Below, in pieces: positions 11,591 to 23,000 of a stretch of 64,000 nucleotides of DNA (the first letter of the stretch is position 1; each line of letters starts with the position of its first letter). Where the stretch lies: positions 9,205,401-9,269,400 of the forward strand of contig OZ021722.1 in NCBI GenBank assembly GCA_963978545.1. Direction: 5' to 3'. The notes below the pieces were generated by a model. That model searched no databases. It saw nothing but the letters and a program-made list of their open reading frames with translations, and was not told where the DNA came from. The translations under genes were made by a program, and so were the position numbers. The stretch is from Linyphia triangularis (Eukaryota > Arthropoda > Arachnida > Araneae > Linyphiidae).

Positions 11591-13122
11591 AGAGCTCTAC
11601 AGATACTTTAGTATATACTAGTATTTCCAATGTTAACTGAACAACCAATAGATGACCTTGATTGCCGTTATTTAACTGCACATGTCCCAAAACCCAGATT
11701 TAAACATCGATATAGATAAACAACTGAATAAACTGCTCTGCTCCGAAGTCAATGCAAGGAGAAAAACCCGCCGGTGGTGAATGACGATGAGTGGATGATT
11801 AACCAATCACTGTTCCCTTTTAGAGTTGGGTGGGAATTCGAGAAACCTTGTAAAGTGCTACAGTATATATTGTTTTAACATTATTGCCAATTAAAGTCTA
11901 CTATTGACATTTTTGTTATGTACACAACCCAAGAATTTATTTTCAATCTTCGGCAATTCGTATTTTTTATCCACCCAACGGCTTCATTTTCCCATTGTTA
12001 AGCAGTCTATCAAGTTGTTTAACTATATATATCGATGAATTTAAAGGGTTCAATTGAAACTATAGATCGAATGTTTCCCAATTAGAAAAATGTAGGAAAA
12101 ACAGAAATCGTTTTCATTCTGTTTTATTGACAGGGCGTAAAGTTAAATTCAGTGTTCGCCAGTTAAATATTTCCAAATAGTAAATACACGATCACGATTT
12201 CGCGTATAAGTGCGGAAGTATGCTTTTTAAATGCTTACTAAAAACACTTGATGCTTATAAACCTTAAACTAGCAATTGTCGCTATGACGTTCGGTGACAC
12301 CACGTTGGTGTCCCGTTAAATACCGGCAAGACTACGAAAACTATGGCGCTAATGATAGAGACATAAAACTTGACGATTAGTGAAATCCCGAAACACATCT
12401 GAATCTTAACCAGACCTACCGGCACCAAAAAATAATCCCGATTAGACGTGCCGATGATCTATAGCGTTAATCTACGTTTTCCATGAATTCACGCATGAGG
12501 CTACCTTTTTCTCTATTTTGTGCAAGAAAGTTAACTTAATTAAGGAAAGTACGAAATTAAATTTGGAAATTGTGGGACGGCCCCCGACATTCCACCTACT
12601 AATGTGCACGTGGTATCAGAAGCCATTCAATGACTTCAGTCAATCACTGGTCTGTACGAGGCACGCTTGAACATGAATACGCATGCGTAACTGGCGATTT
12701 CGGAGGGGGCGATCTGTATATTGCATTCTGTTGGAAAATTAACGAAAATTTTGCATTTTTTCAGAAAAGGAACGCTATTTTCAAAGAAAAAGGGTAGGGA
12801 GGTAGCGCCGCTCCTCGAAAAACGACTATGATGATCTCTGATTTTAGAAAATGGAGTATTATTTTTTGAAATTCAACCATAATGTGCCGATGCGTGAATT
12901 CACGCATGAGGTTAATTCTATGGGGTGAAATTGATTTTCAATTCGTGTTCACGCAGATTTCACGCATTTTGGCGAACTCTTAAATTCAACAAAGAATGAA
13001 ATGTTTTGCTAAAATGCTATTTGGAATAAAAAAATACTTAGGGTTTGGCATTGTGGTGAATGGAAATTATCTTGGATTAACTTGTATTAGCTGCTAATTT
13101 CGTAACTTTTTGTCTAAGCTAG
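11591..13122. other. Mixed-composition stretch, no supported gene
   Basis: Around 11740-11870 and 12270-12480 the sequence is GC-richer, and short open frames exist on both strands without start, family or splice support. A 17-bp direct repeat brackets 12501-12894 (separate entry). Confidence 0.4.
12484..12911. repeat. 394-bp insert bracketed by 17-bp direct repeats
   Basis: TGAATTCACGCATGAGG occurs at 12484-12500 and 12895-12911. The second copy is part of a perfect palindrome, TGCGTGAATTCACGCA (12891-12906). The pattern could be a target-site duplication around an inserted element, although the insert ends in neither a poly-A tail nor an inverted repeat. Confidence 0.5.
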
Positions 13123-13775
13123 TAGACTGAGATGCAACTGCAAAATTAAGACACCCCATCAAACATAATTTTGTACATTTTATCTATAGAATATAGAGAA
13201 ATGTTAGTAGATTATTTACTGGTCTACCGCGTCAAAAATGACCGAAAAAGTTTTAAAAAATCAATTTTGAATACGTTGAACTAGATCCGATAGACCTATT
13301 CTGTCATTACTAGTTTAGCGCAGTTTCGCCAATCTTGGCTCTTGTGCCATTAAAATCCATACAACCAACTGTCATAACTACTAAAAAATAATAATATTTT
13401 TTTTATTTGTTAACCCATCGTTCTTTAATTTTCAATGAGGAAAGGTGCACACGATTTTACATCTCTTTAAAGTGTCCAAAGTGACCATAAATACGTCTTG
13501 GATGAAATAATTGAAGATGCATTAATTTTGGCTTACTTTTTTAAAAAATGCAAGTTTTCCGAGCCATAGAACAGAAATCAACTGCACTCTTCCATTTCCT
13601 CATTGAAAATTAAAGAGCAATGGGTTACCAAATATAAAAGAATGCTCATATTCGGCTATTGGATTTAGTTCAATACATTTAAAGTCGATTTTCGATCATT
13701 TTTACTCCCGCAGACCAGTATACTCATATTCTACTAATATTTCTCTATATTATGTAAAAAAAAATAATAATGTTC
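13123..13775. mobile_element. Foldback MITE, family C copy 1
   Basis: The left arm (about 13123-13330) and right arm (about 13640-13775) are imperfect inverted copies. For example, TTGAACTAGATCCGATAG on the left matches the complement of the right-arm stretch around GGATTTAGTTCAA. The centre is palindromic too (TTTCAATGAGG / CCTCATTGAAA). The outermost right end seems truncated relative to the copy at 43625-44294. Confidence 0.7.
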
Positions 13776-14166
13776 TGACGTCACATGGGTCATCGATGAT
13801 GGTCTCATGTGCTTTTTGTAATGTTTTCTGGGGAATTTTTTTGTGAAAATCTTGTTGATGATGATTAAAATAGAAATCTTTTTAAGAGCCCCTTGTTTGA
13901 TTAGATTCTATTCAAAATAGTCTCGAACTACTATCATTTTTAAATACTAACAAGATTGTTCTTGTTTAAAAAAAAAAAAAAAGTATTGAAATTAGGAAGA
14001 CAAAATATTATACTCTATAAATTTATAATCAAATTTAGACGTAGTTATACATCAGAAACATATTTTAGGTTTTGCCATATGTTTTGACACATGATGATAT
14101 CAAATTAAAAATAATTATATCTGTCCACTGCACCTAGAAAACAACTAATTTCCTGCATTTACAAAC
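13776..14166. other. Intergenic, no supported feature
   Basis: A+T-rich sequence with an A14 tract near 13969. Nothing recognised. Confidence 0.5.
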
Positions 14167-14253
14167 CAGAAAGTAGGATCTGCTCTTCGCTTGTTCACTG
14201 AGACTGATTTGCCTTGCTTCCAAACAACTCTCGGGTTTTCCTGAACTTTCCAT
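14167..14253 (-). CDS. Candidate first coding exon, minus strand
   Basis: On the minus strand an ATG at 14253-14251 in a strong context (A at -3, G at +4) opens 29 codons (starts MESSGKPESCLEARQISLSE). It reaches a GTTTGT donor-like site in phase 0. The block is GC-richer than its flanks. A phase-compatible minus-strand terminal exon may lie at 10259-10224, after a good pyrimidine tract TTCTATTTCAG, giving a 40-residue product; no poly(A) signal is close. The plus strand is also open here. Unrecognised. It would be divergently oriented to the HSPBP1 gene. Confidence 0.25.
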
Positions 14254-15040
14254 TTCTTATGTATTTATTTTAAATTTTCTAAACTAATATGTGTGTCATA
14301 GTGTTGTTGTTTATAGATTGTTGCTTCTTGAATGTTTTTGTAGAGCTTCTAAAGGGTTAATTGTATTGTTTCTCTGATGTTCTTGAATGTCCGATAAAAA
14401 TGTAAAGTTCTTAGGAATGGTGCAATTTTCTGGTGCATTTCAATTCTTAAGAGTAAAAGTAAAGCCATGTTGATACTTAAGAACGCGTTGATTTTGAGTT
14501 TTGCAAATTAACATGTGCTTATTATTTAGGTTTGTCTGTAAAAATTTGTTATATAGTTATATGAGAGCCTATGCTATGAATTTCTTAAATTGTGAATAGG
14601 AAAAAATATTTTAACTATTCCCTATGCTATGACAATTATAATATGACTATTTTTCGACTGATGTGATTTAAAAACACTTATTAAGTTATCTTTTAGAAGC
14701 TTTCGAAGTCAGTCTGTAGTAACGAGTAAAATGAGTAATACTCAATCTTACCAAAAAAGTATGCTCTACAATATATGTTGATTAAAAATTTTAAATTGTT
14801 TAATCTTCTGCATTTTTTTTTTTTCATTACATGTGCATTATTTTGGGAATTCCAATTATGCAATTAAGAAATGTTTGAATATATTTGATAAGGCAATTAG
14901 TTTGTTCAATGTATATTTATAAAAATGCTTACTAAAGATAAATAATATTTTCTAGCCGAACAAAACCTAAATCTGGATAGATGCATATACAGTCACTTAT
15001 CTAAAATCTTGATTAAAATTTTTTTTTTCCTTTTGCTTGG
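14254..15040. other. A+T-rich stretch
   Basis: No gene or element recognised. A segment near 14580-14655 (AATTGTGAATAGGAAAAAAT and flank) is repeated around 15430-15490, a diverged direct repeat of about 70 bp at an 850-bp distance. Confidence 0.45.
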
Positions 15041-15175
15041 AAGTTTGTCCACATCTAAAAGTGGCGACACTGAAGACAAGGTGTTTGAGGATAAAATTCC
15101 CATTAATCGGTTAGTGGAAGTATTGGGATCTGCAATTAATGGCCAAGAGACTTTATTCCAGAATCATAAATAATG
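15041..15175. other. Candidate coding segment, strand unresolved
   Basis: Both strands are open and protein-like here. Plus strand: after a pyrimidine-rich stretch ending TTGGAAG, a frame containing KSGDTEDKVFEDKIPINRLV runs to TAA at about 15172. Minus strand: after ATTAATTGCAG near 15131, a frame containing ADPNTSTNRLMGILSSN and then a Lys-rich tail runs to TGA near 15000. Neither matches the expected N-terminus of HSPBP1 (which should contain an NLQGLL-like motif), so I do not attach it to that gene. Confidence 0.3.
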
Positions 15176-16578
15176 ACGATCTACAAAATACAAGAAAAGT
15201 TTAGTCAAAATCCAAAACTTTTAAAATAGCTAACCTTAAAATAAAAGTTTTCGAAAAACAAGTAAAATTATATGTTTTTTTTCTTAGTTTGTTCCATTTG
15301 TGGGTCATTTTTCCAAAACAGGCAACTTTTCAATTTTAAAAATGGATGCATTAAATGTATATTATATATTTTTTGTTATTATTAAGACTTTATACAAAAA
15401 GAAAAAAATATCAGCTGCGCAAATTTCTTAATTTGTGAATAGGAAAAAATATTTTAAATAATCCCTATGCTATGACAATTATAATATGACAGTTTTTGAA
15501 ATGATGTGATTTTAAAAACAACATTGATTAAAATAACAAACAAATTATATTTTCAAATTCAACCACTATAGCAGTGGGGTACTATTAAACTTATGTAAAT
15601 TTTAGATATATTTTGAATTATTAACAAGCATCATTATTCTGCTTTGCAGTTATTGTATTTTTTATATGATGCCAGGACAAAAATAACCATGACAACATTA
15701 AAACTGATGTTGTTGGAAGCTGACACATTCTATTCAAGAATTTTAAAGTTAATGTATATATTTTCTGAAAGGGGGCTTTATGTATAGCAATATAATTTTT
15801 TTTCTACACATTTAGTATTTTTTGTAGATGCTAGAAAAATGATGTGCATTAAAAATAATTCTGATAGAATAGAACTTCGAAATTCCGTAAAAAAAAAATA
15901 TGGTACCGATAATTTACTTAAATAAAAGTTCTTGGAATGAGCACAAAATATAGAATGCAGTTGCCTTCTGTAGTTAAAATATATTGAGAATAATGCAATA
16001 TGCCAAGTCAATGATGCTTTGTTCAGTGACATGCATTTTAGTAATTTTTTAAATAAGACAAAATAATGAAATTTTCTATTTTAAAAAACACTTTACTATA
16101 AATGCATGAAATTTATTGTTGTTGGAAAATTAGTTTTATTATTAATTTATTTAGCATTTTTAACAGCATAGATGGCTCTAGTGACAAGCCAGGATAATGA
16201 CTTTTGAATGTTTGATTTATTTTTAAGTACATTTATATAAGAAAAATTCAATATTTTTTTGATGAGAAAGTTAAACAGGAATATGGAAAAGTTAGTAAAT
16301 GGCTATTAATTATTTTTGTACTTGTTTTTAAAGTGGCACAATGTTATGAAATGAATTTTTCCTGTTTCGGGAGAATGGCCCTTATATATTTTATTGATTT
16401 TGTTTAAGAAAAATTATATCCTCTAAAATCTGGAATTTTCCGGCTTCAACAATCGCGGAAGTCCCTGCGATTCTGAAATTAGGATACTCTACTGTATTTA
16501 TACTGTCTCCATTGCTTGAAACACTCTATAGGCTGCAGTAGGAATGGTTGGCTAAATTTTGGCAAGAATTGTCTAATA
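15176..16578. other. A+T-rich stretch upstream of the first HSPBP1 exon found
   Basis: No element or gene recognised apart from the repeat of the 14.6-kb segment. The missing 5' coding exon of HSPBP1 should lie here or further left. Confidence 0.4.
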
Positions 16579-16733
16579 CAGTCAAAGCCTGTTAACACGA
16601 AGTCGATGGAATTGCCAAAATTATTCACGTTAATTGAATTTCGTGTTAAAGGAATAAATTAACGTTAAGTTTAAAGTACGGAGAACTCTATTACTGGTGT
16701 TACATGGGATTTCACTTTAGCGGGGTTTGACTG
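16579..16733. mobile_element. pogo/Tigger-type MITE
   Basis: A 155-bp element with ends CAGTCAAAGCCTGTTA and, in reverse complement, CAGTCAAACCCCGCTA. It is flanked by TA dinucleotides (16577-16578 and 16734-16735), as expected for the pogo/Tigger branch of Tc1/mariner. It lies 76 bp before the first recognised HSPBP1 exon, probably in an intron. Confidence 0.65.
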
Positions 16734-16809
16734 TATTTGTTTTTAAAAGCTGCACTAAGTATGTGTGAACCTTTGTTTCATATGTTTTATTGATTTCTTT
16801 TTTATTTAG

Positions 16810-17017
16810 AATATCAGAATGCAGGTTTGCTGTGTTGATCCACAACCTTATATTCTTCCCCCTTCGGATATCGACAAAATGAAATCTGAGCTAGCCACAA
16901 TAGATAAACTTATGAAAGACATAGCTGATGGAAAATTTACAACAGAAACATATGATGGCCTCAAAAATGCTGTGATGGTTATTGATGGCATAATTCTTTC
17001 TCTAGATAATTCTAATG
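16810..17017 (+). CDS. HSPBP1: HSPBP1 exon (first one found)
   Basis: Acceptor TTTATTTAG at 16801-16809; donor GG|TTTGT-type, with GT at 17018-17019; ends in phase 1. The ATG at 16819 lies just downstream of an in-frame TAG that is part of the acceptor, so it need not be the initiator. An internal exon start at 16810 would put the conserved part after an upstream exon ending in the family's EEAL-like segment. An alternative acceptor is ATCAG at 16813-16817. Confidence 0.8.
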
Positions 17018-20000
17018 GTTTGTACCCTACTAGTTTCTAATGCTTACTTAGTGAAAAAACTGATAAGGTATCCGTATAGATTTGCTTTGCTTTACCTCTT
17101 AATTGATTATATAGTTTTATAAATTTGTAAAAAAAAAAAAAATGACTGTAATTATTTAGAATGCTTTAAATATTTTTTATTTTTTTGAAATTTGGTATAA
17201 TGTTTTATGTATTGCTTTTGAAGTGTAGTTGTTGATTATATTTGATAGCTTGTAAAAATTTATATATTTATTAAACATATTATGTTAAATATTATGCATA
17301 AAATCACAGGTGGCATTTCACAGAATTTTACAGGGTTCCCATCATCATTAAAAGTGTGTAATATTTTTTAATTAGTTTTCCAGGCCTTTAAAGTTCTTGA
17401 AAATGCTTAGAGGTCCTTAAAAGTCATTAATTTTCGCAGATGTGGAGGCAAAATTTATAAATAACTTAGGAACAAATTGTAAAAGAATTTCTAGAACAAA
17501 CGCAACCATTTTAAAATGACTTACATATTTGAAATATATATAACACCTTTAAAATGACAGTTTTTAATATTTGTTTATCGTTCATTGTGGAATGGTACCA
17601 AACGATTTATGTAAACACATACCTGGTATGCTTTGCAAATCCACGAACTTTCACTTGCTTGATTTGAATAATTATTTTTCTTCAAGAAACTGCATTGTCA
17701 TGCGTTTTTTTCCCCTATCGTCAATTTTCTTCTTTTGTGTTGATTAGATAGGATTTTTGAGACATAACTGGAGAGAATTTTCTGTTTTCTTTGCACAAAG
17801 CTTCATTTAAACTATGTTTAAAATTGAGAAGTGTTAAGGGACTTTTCAGTAAGAGGAAATTCGAGTTTGTGTAGGTTATAAATGAATTTTTACTTACAGT
17901 ATTTACTAAAATATTCAATAAAAATATTATTTTAATATTTTTACTTCACATCATATTGAAAATTTCTGTAACTTTTTGGGTTGAATATTCTTTATTGAAA
18001 AATTTATATAAAGACATGATGCCTGAAAACAAATTTTGGCAGATTCTTAAAACTTCTTGCAAAGTCATTGATTTTCATTTTGTGATTTCAGTGAGAGTCC
18101 TGTTTAAAATGAATTTTCCAGCTAATAAATATTATTGATATTTTAACATCTTAGCTCTGTATTAAATGTATGCTTTTAGTGCAAGATTTAAAATTAAAAA
18201 AAATTCATTTTATCAGTCCCACAACAGCTTTATTTCTTTAACAATAAGTGCTAAAATATTAAAATGGGAATATAAAGTTTTAATTGAAGTAGATAATAAA
18301 TCAAAAGATTCTTTTTATTCGTTTGCATTTTTGTAGAAGTGATTTAATTTATTAAGTCTCCAAATATTCTCATCAGATTTCTGAGGATTTTACAAAACTG
18401 TTTAAAATTTTTTATGAATATCATTTCTAACATCATAAGCTCCTAAACATATAGTGACCCATACCCCTCTGTGATATACTGATGACATTGATCAAGCAAT
18501 GCCTTGCACAGGGAATGTATTCTAAGACAGCACCTAGGGCGAGCAGCTTTTATAGTTTTATTGTCACAATTTTGCAATTTACATACTCTCCATTTTTTAT
18601 CCTTTTTTTTTTTTTTTTTTATCCAAATTGCTGCCATTTGAAATTTAAACTGTGTGTAATGTGCTACTTGAGATATAAAAAAAAAAAATCGAGTAAATGA
18701 AGTTCAACTTATCACGAGTTAACTGTATTCCGGTATTAGGGTGGTATTTTTTTTTTTTTAGATCATTCAAAACAAATTACTATGACATATGTTGGTGTTC
18801 TAACTAATTAAAATTTATTTTTCAATTTTATAACTGAAAATCTTAGTTAGTAAGCAGCAATTTACCTAGCCTATAACTTATGTTCATATAATCATTAATA
18901 TTTATGAATAGAGGTTTTTAAGCTCCTTTGGTTTTTGATATAATCTTTTATTTGTTTTGGTTTTTTCCATTTCATTAATTAGCTTTATTATTTTTGGCAG
19001 AAACTCTTAATAAATTGCTAACTAAAATAGTTTCACTAACTATTTTTATATTTGATAAGTTTTACTGTATTAATGCTGATTTTTATCTTAAAAGATTTCT
19101 TCAAAATTGGTGGATTCAATCGACTTATACCCTTGCTGACCTGTTCAAACGTTGAAGTAGTTGCAACAACTGCTGAATTGATAGCCGACTTATGCCAGAA
19201 TAATACTTTTTGTCAATCCAAGGCTCTTGATATTGGTATACTTCCCGAATTGGTGAAGCAACTTGAGTATCCAGATTCAAATATATGTCTTAAAGCATTG
19301 TATGCATTGTCATGTAAGTATACTTTGTTTTCGCTACAAAATTAATCATTAAGTAGATGTCAATAAACACTATAAATATGTATTAAATATTCTTCAGAAA
19401 TACAAAAAAAAAAAAATTCTCAACAAGTATTCAATATGATGTCTAAATAAATATCTGTATACTGCTTGTATTAGCACCATTTATTTATTAGCTTCAAATG
19501 TAGCATTGCATGAATATTGCTTACTAGTAGTACACAGATATTTATTACACATAATAAATAAAAATACTACTAGTATTAATACTTTTTATTAATTAACTAC
19601 AAATGTAGTATTGTGTGAAGTCTGCTTAAAAATGTTTTTTTATCATTTAATTTCTGCATATTTCTCTTCAGATTGTATTCTTTCATGACATTTAATATTT
19701 ACTACAATGAGGGTTGAAGCCCTTTTAAAGTTAAGTAGGAAGCAAGGGTAGGATATTTTACTCCTATGTGAAAAAAATGTTTTGTATGATTTTCCACATA
19801 AAATATTTTTATTTGGCCGTTTTATGCATGTCACCAAATTTTCTGTGAATTGTGTGATGCAGATTGCTAATGTCTGAAATGATAATAGAATGCTGTCTGA
19901 TAATAAAATGCACTGTTTGTTTGTAAATCATATTTTTAGTACACTTTTGAACTGTTTATCAATAGTTGAGTTATTCACAAGTTCATATCCATTTTACTTT

Positions 20001-23000
20001 AAATTGGCATTGAAAGTAAAATAGTGAAATAAACAATGAACCAACACTTTGTTTTCGAAGCATATTAGTTAGGTAAAAGTTTTCTATTTTTTATTCTTAT
20101 TATCCTCATGTTAACTAAGTCTAAACCAAAGAGGAATACATGTGCAAGTTGGTAATCTGCAATAAGCACTTTTATTTTAAATTATAAATTCTCATCTTTC
20201 ATCATTTGGCTGATGCTTTGCAAATTTTTTGTTAGAAAATTTATTAAGTGCTAGATAACCATTTATTATTAGTATTGTTAAATCTACTGAATTTTTAAAG
20301 AAATTAAAATCTATGCACTTTTTCCTGACAGAAATAGATTTTTTTAAAAACTTTTCTATTAAAAATTTATATATATTATTTATTTTATTTATACTATGCG
20401 TAATTTCCATACGATCTAAAAAAAAAATTAAATCTATTATAATTTGACTTTCAAACAGTAAATCAAATAGTGTCACCCTAATAATATGTTTTTACAGTTG
20501 CTATATAAAAAATTCAAATAAAGTATTAAAATACAGATCCAAATCTTGTAAAATATTATTCTAGATTTATCCATGATACATATTTTATGTTTAAATAAAT
20601 AATTATCTTAACTTTTTATTTTAAATTATAAATTCTCATTTTGGCCAATTTTAAAAAATCCATCCTATTATTAGTATTATTTACTATTGATAAAATAAGT
20701 AAAAATCTGTATAAACAGTATACAGGTAGTAGGTAAAGTGATCTTGAATATTACTATATAGAAGGAAGTAATAAAAGTTAAATAAGATGCGAATGGTCAG
20801 AAAGACCATTTATATACTTTTAAACTGTGATGTTATATGATATATTTATGCCTTTGTTTTATTCAGAGTTTACATAAAACATATAACTTTTATTTCATGG
20901 AAACAACACAAATCTCCTACAACAGAAAGTGAGGTTAACCCATGGGCATCAGTGTTTCCAATCTTTAAGGGGACTTGGTACCCCTTGTTTTCACTAAAAA
21001 TAATAAGAATATCAATTTTCTATTTTTTGCGTGTTTGTAATTTTTGATATCTTTTCCTTATTCTGGCAAGTTTTTGAGCTGTTTCAATAACTGCAATTGC
21101 AGAAAAACTATATTTTTATGGAGAATTTAACATTGCTGCAATAGCTCCTTTGATGTTTTGAACGCATTTTTCTCAGTTCGGGTTTTTGAAATTCCCACTT
21201 TACTCAAAATTCTAAAACTTCAACAAATATGAATTAAATTACTTGAAATATTTTTTTTTTTTTTTTTTTTTTTTTTGTGATTCTTAATATCTATTTGACA
21301 AAAATAGGCATAGATTTTTGAATAAATTAGATTAGAATTTGAATAAATTAGATTTTTGAAAACTTTTTTTTAAAAATTTAAATGTTAAAAAACATTCCTT
21401 TTTTACCTATTGGTACAGTAATTATCGTTTTTCTCGAAAACTATTTTACTTATTCTAAATCCGATGCCTAAAAAGTTAGAATATATTACTAGAAATATTT
21501 TTTTTTTTTTTTTTTTTAATCTCAAAAAAATATTGATTTTGAAAATTTAGAGATCTATGTGAACTTTTTTTTTTTAATAAAATATAGTTTTTAATTAGAA
21601 ATACTTCCAAATATGTAAACATTATAATTTTAAAGGCTTAAATTAAAAAAAAAAAGTTTGAATGATATCTTGTCTTTTCCAAATTTTCGCCTTTTTTCAG
21701 CAGCTGAAGTAAAATAAACATGCAATGAGTAAAGTTACTTTCTTTGACTGTACATAAATTGTAGAAGAATATAAATTAAATCTGTTGTCGTCAGCTATAG
21801 CTTAAAATTCTGAATTTTTTATTCGTCCCCTGCAATATAGGTGAAAAGTAACATGTCTTTTAATTTATTGAGATGATTTGAGTGTGTGATCCCTAACTCT
21901 TCCAATGTTTTACCATATCCAAAACCTTTCCTTCACCAAATTTTACCATCCATTCTGTTGAAATCCACTAACTTCCTGTGAAAAATGTCAACGATTAATG
22001 TTCGCTTACCAGATAATAGCAATAAATTACTTTTAAGATCTTAAGATACATTTAGTAATTTTTACTAATTAAATTATATTTAGTAATTTATATATTATTA
22101 TAATATTATTATAATATATTATTATAATATATATAATTTATATATATTTATATGTAATTTATATATGGTATTTTGTAATTTTTAATTACAATTTCAATTA
22201 AGTTTTTTTTTATCATTAATCAAAAGTAATATTGCAAGTTTTTGAAAATACTTGTTTAATGATAGGGAAGTGATGTAAAAGAAATGAATCACGGTTTATC
22301 AACTTTCTGAAAAGGTAGATTTTGACCTTTGTAAGCTTGGGAATCTCTGACCTAGTGAGTATAGCATAGTGTGATAAGCTGAGTAAGCTGTTTCCTATTC
22401 ACTTTTAGCCTATTAAAAGGAAGTCCTGGTAAGGATCATTCCTTATACTTGCTATGTTTCAATCTTCTAGCCCAGTGCATTTAGAAACTACTTTCTATAA
22501 AACGCTGAAATTGGGCGAGTAGGTAAAAAAATGATCACTTAATAAAATGACATAAATTAAAAACTTGGTAAATAGCTTCTAATGTATTTTATTTTATGCT
22601 TGAAATCCTTACTTCATTTCTCTTCTTCATTCTCACTTATGATTTTGTAAATATTCTATTTTAGTTTTAATAGATAGACATTAAGGAAATCAATTTATGT
22701 CATTTTATTGAGTGATCATTTTCATACCTACTCTTCAAATGTCAAGGTTTTCTGCAAAGTAGTTTCTAAATGCACTGGGATAGAAGATTGTAACATAGCG
22801 AGTATAGGGGATCCTTACTAAAAACTCCTTTTAATATGTGCAGTCTTAAAAAAATTTAAACATTAATGACTTATAAATTTGTTAAAGAATACTTTACCTA
22901 TACGTCTGTGTGTGTGCAATATCTTTTATTGCTAAGTACACACAATACATACAAACATGCATGTATGTATTATGTGCCCTTAGCAGTAAAAATTAATTCC

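Noticed and set aside
17329..18105. Possible element beginning ACAGGGTTCCCATCATC in HSPBP1 intron 1
   Set aside because: Only one plausible terminus is visible; the opposite end (around AGAGTCCTG) matches too poorly to define an element.
18440..18730. GC-richer patch with frames on both strands and a TTCAACTTATCACGAGTTAA tail
   Set aside because: Probably a decayed pogo-like repeat; no matching left end and no coding support, so not listed as a feature.
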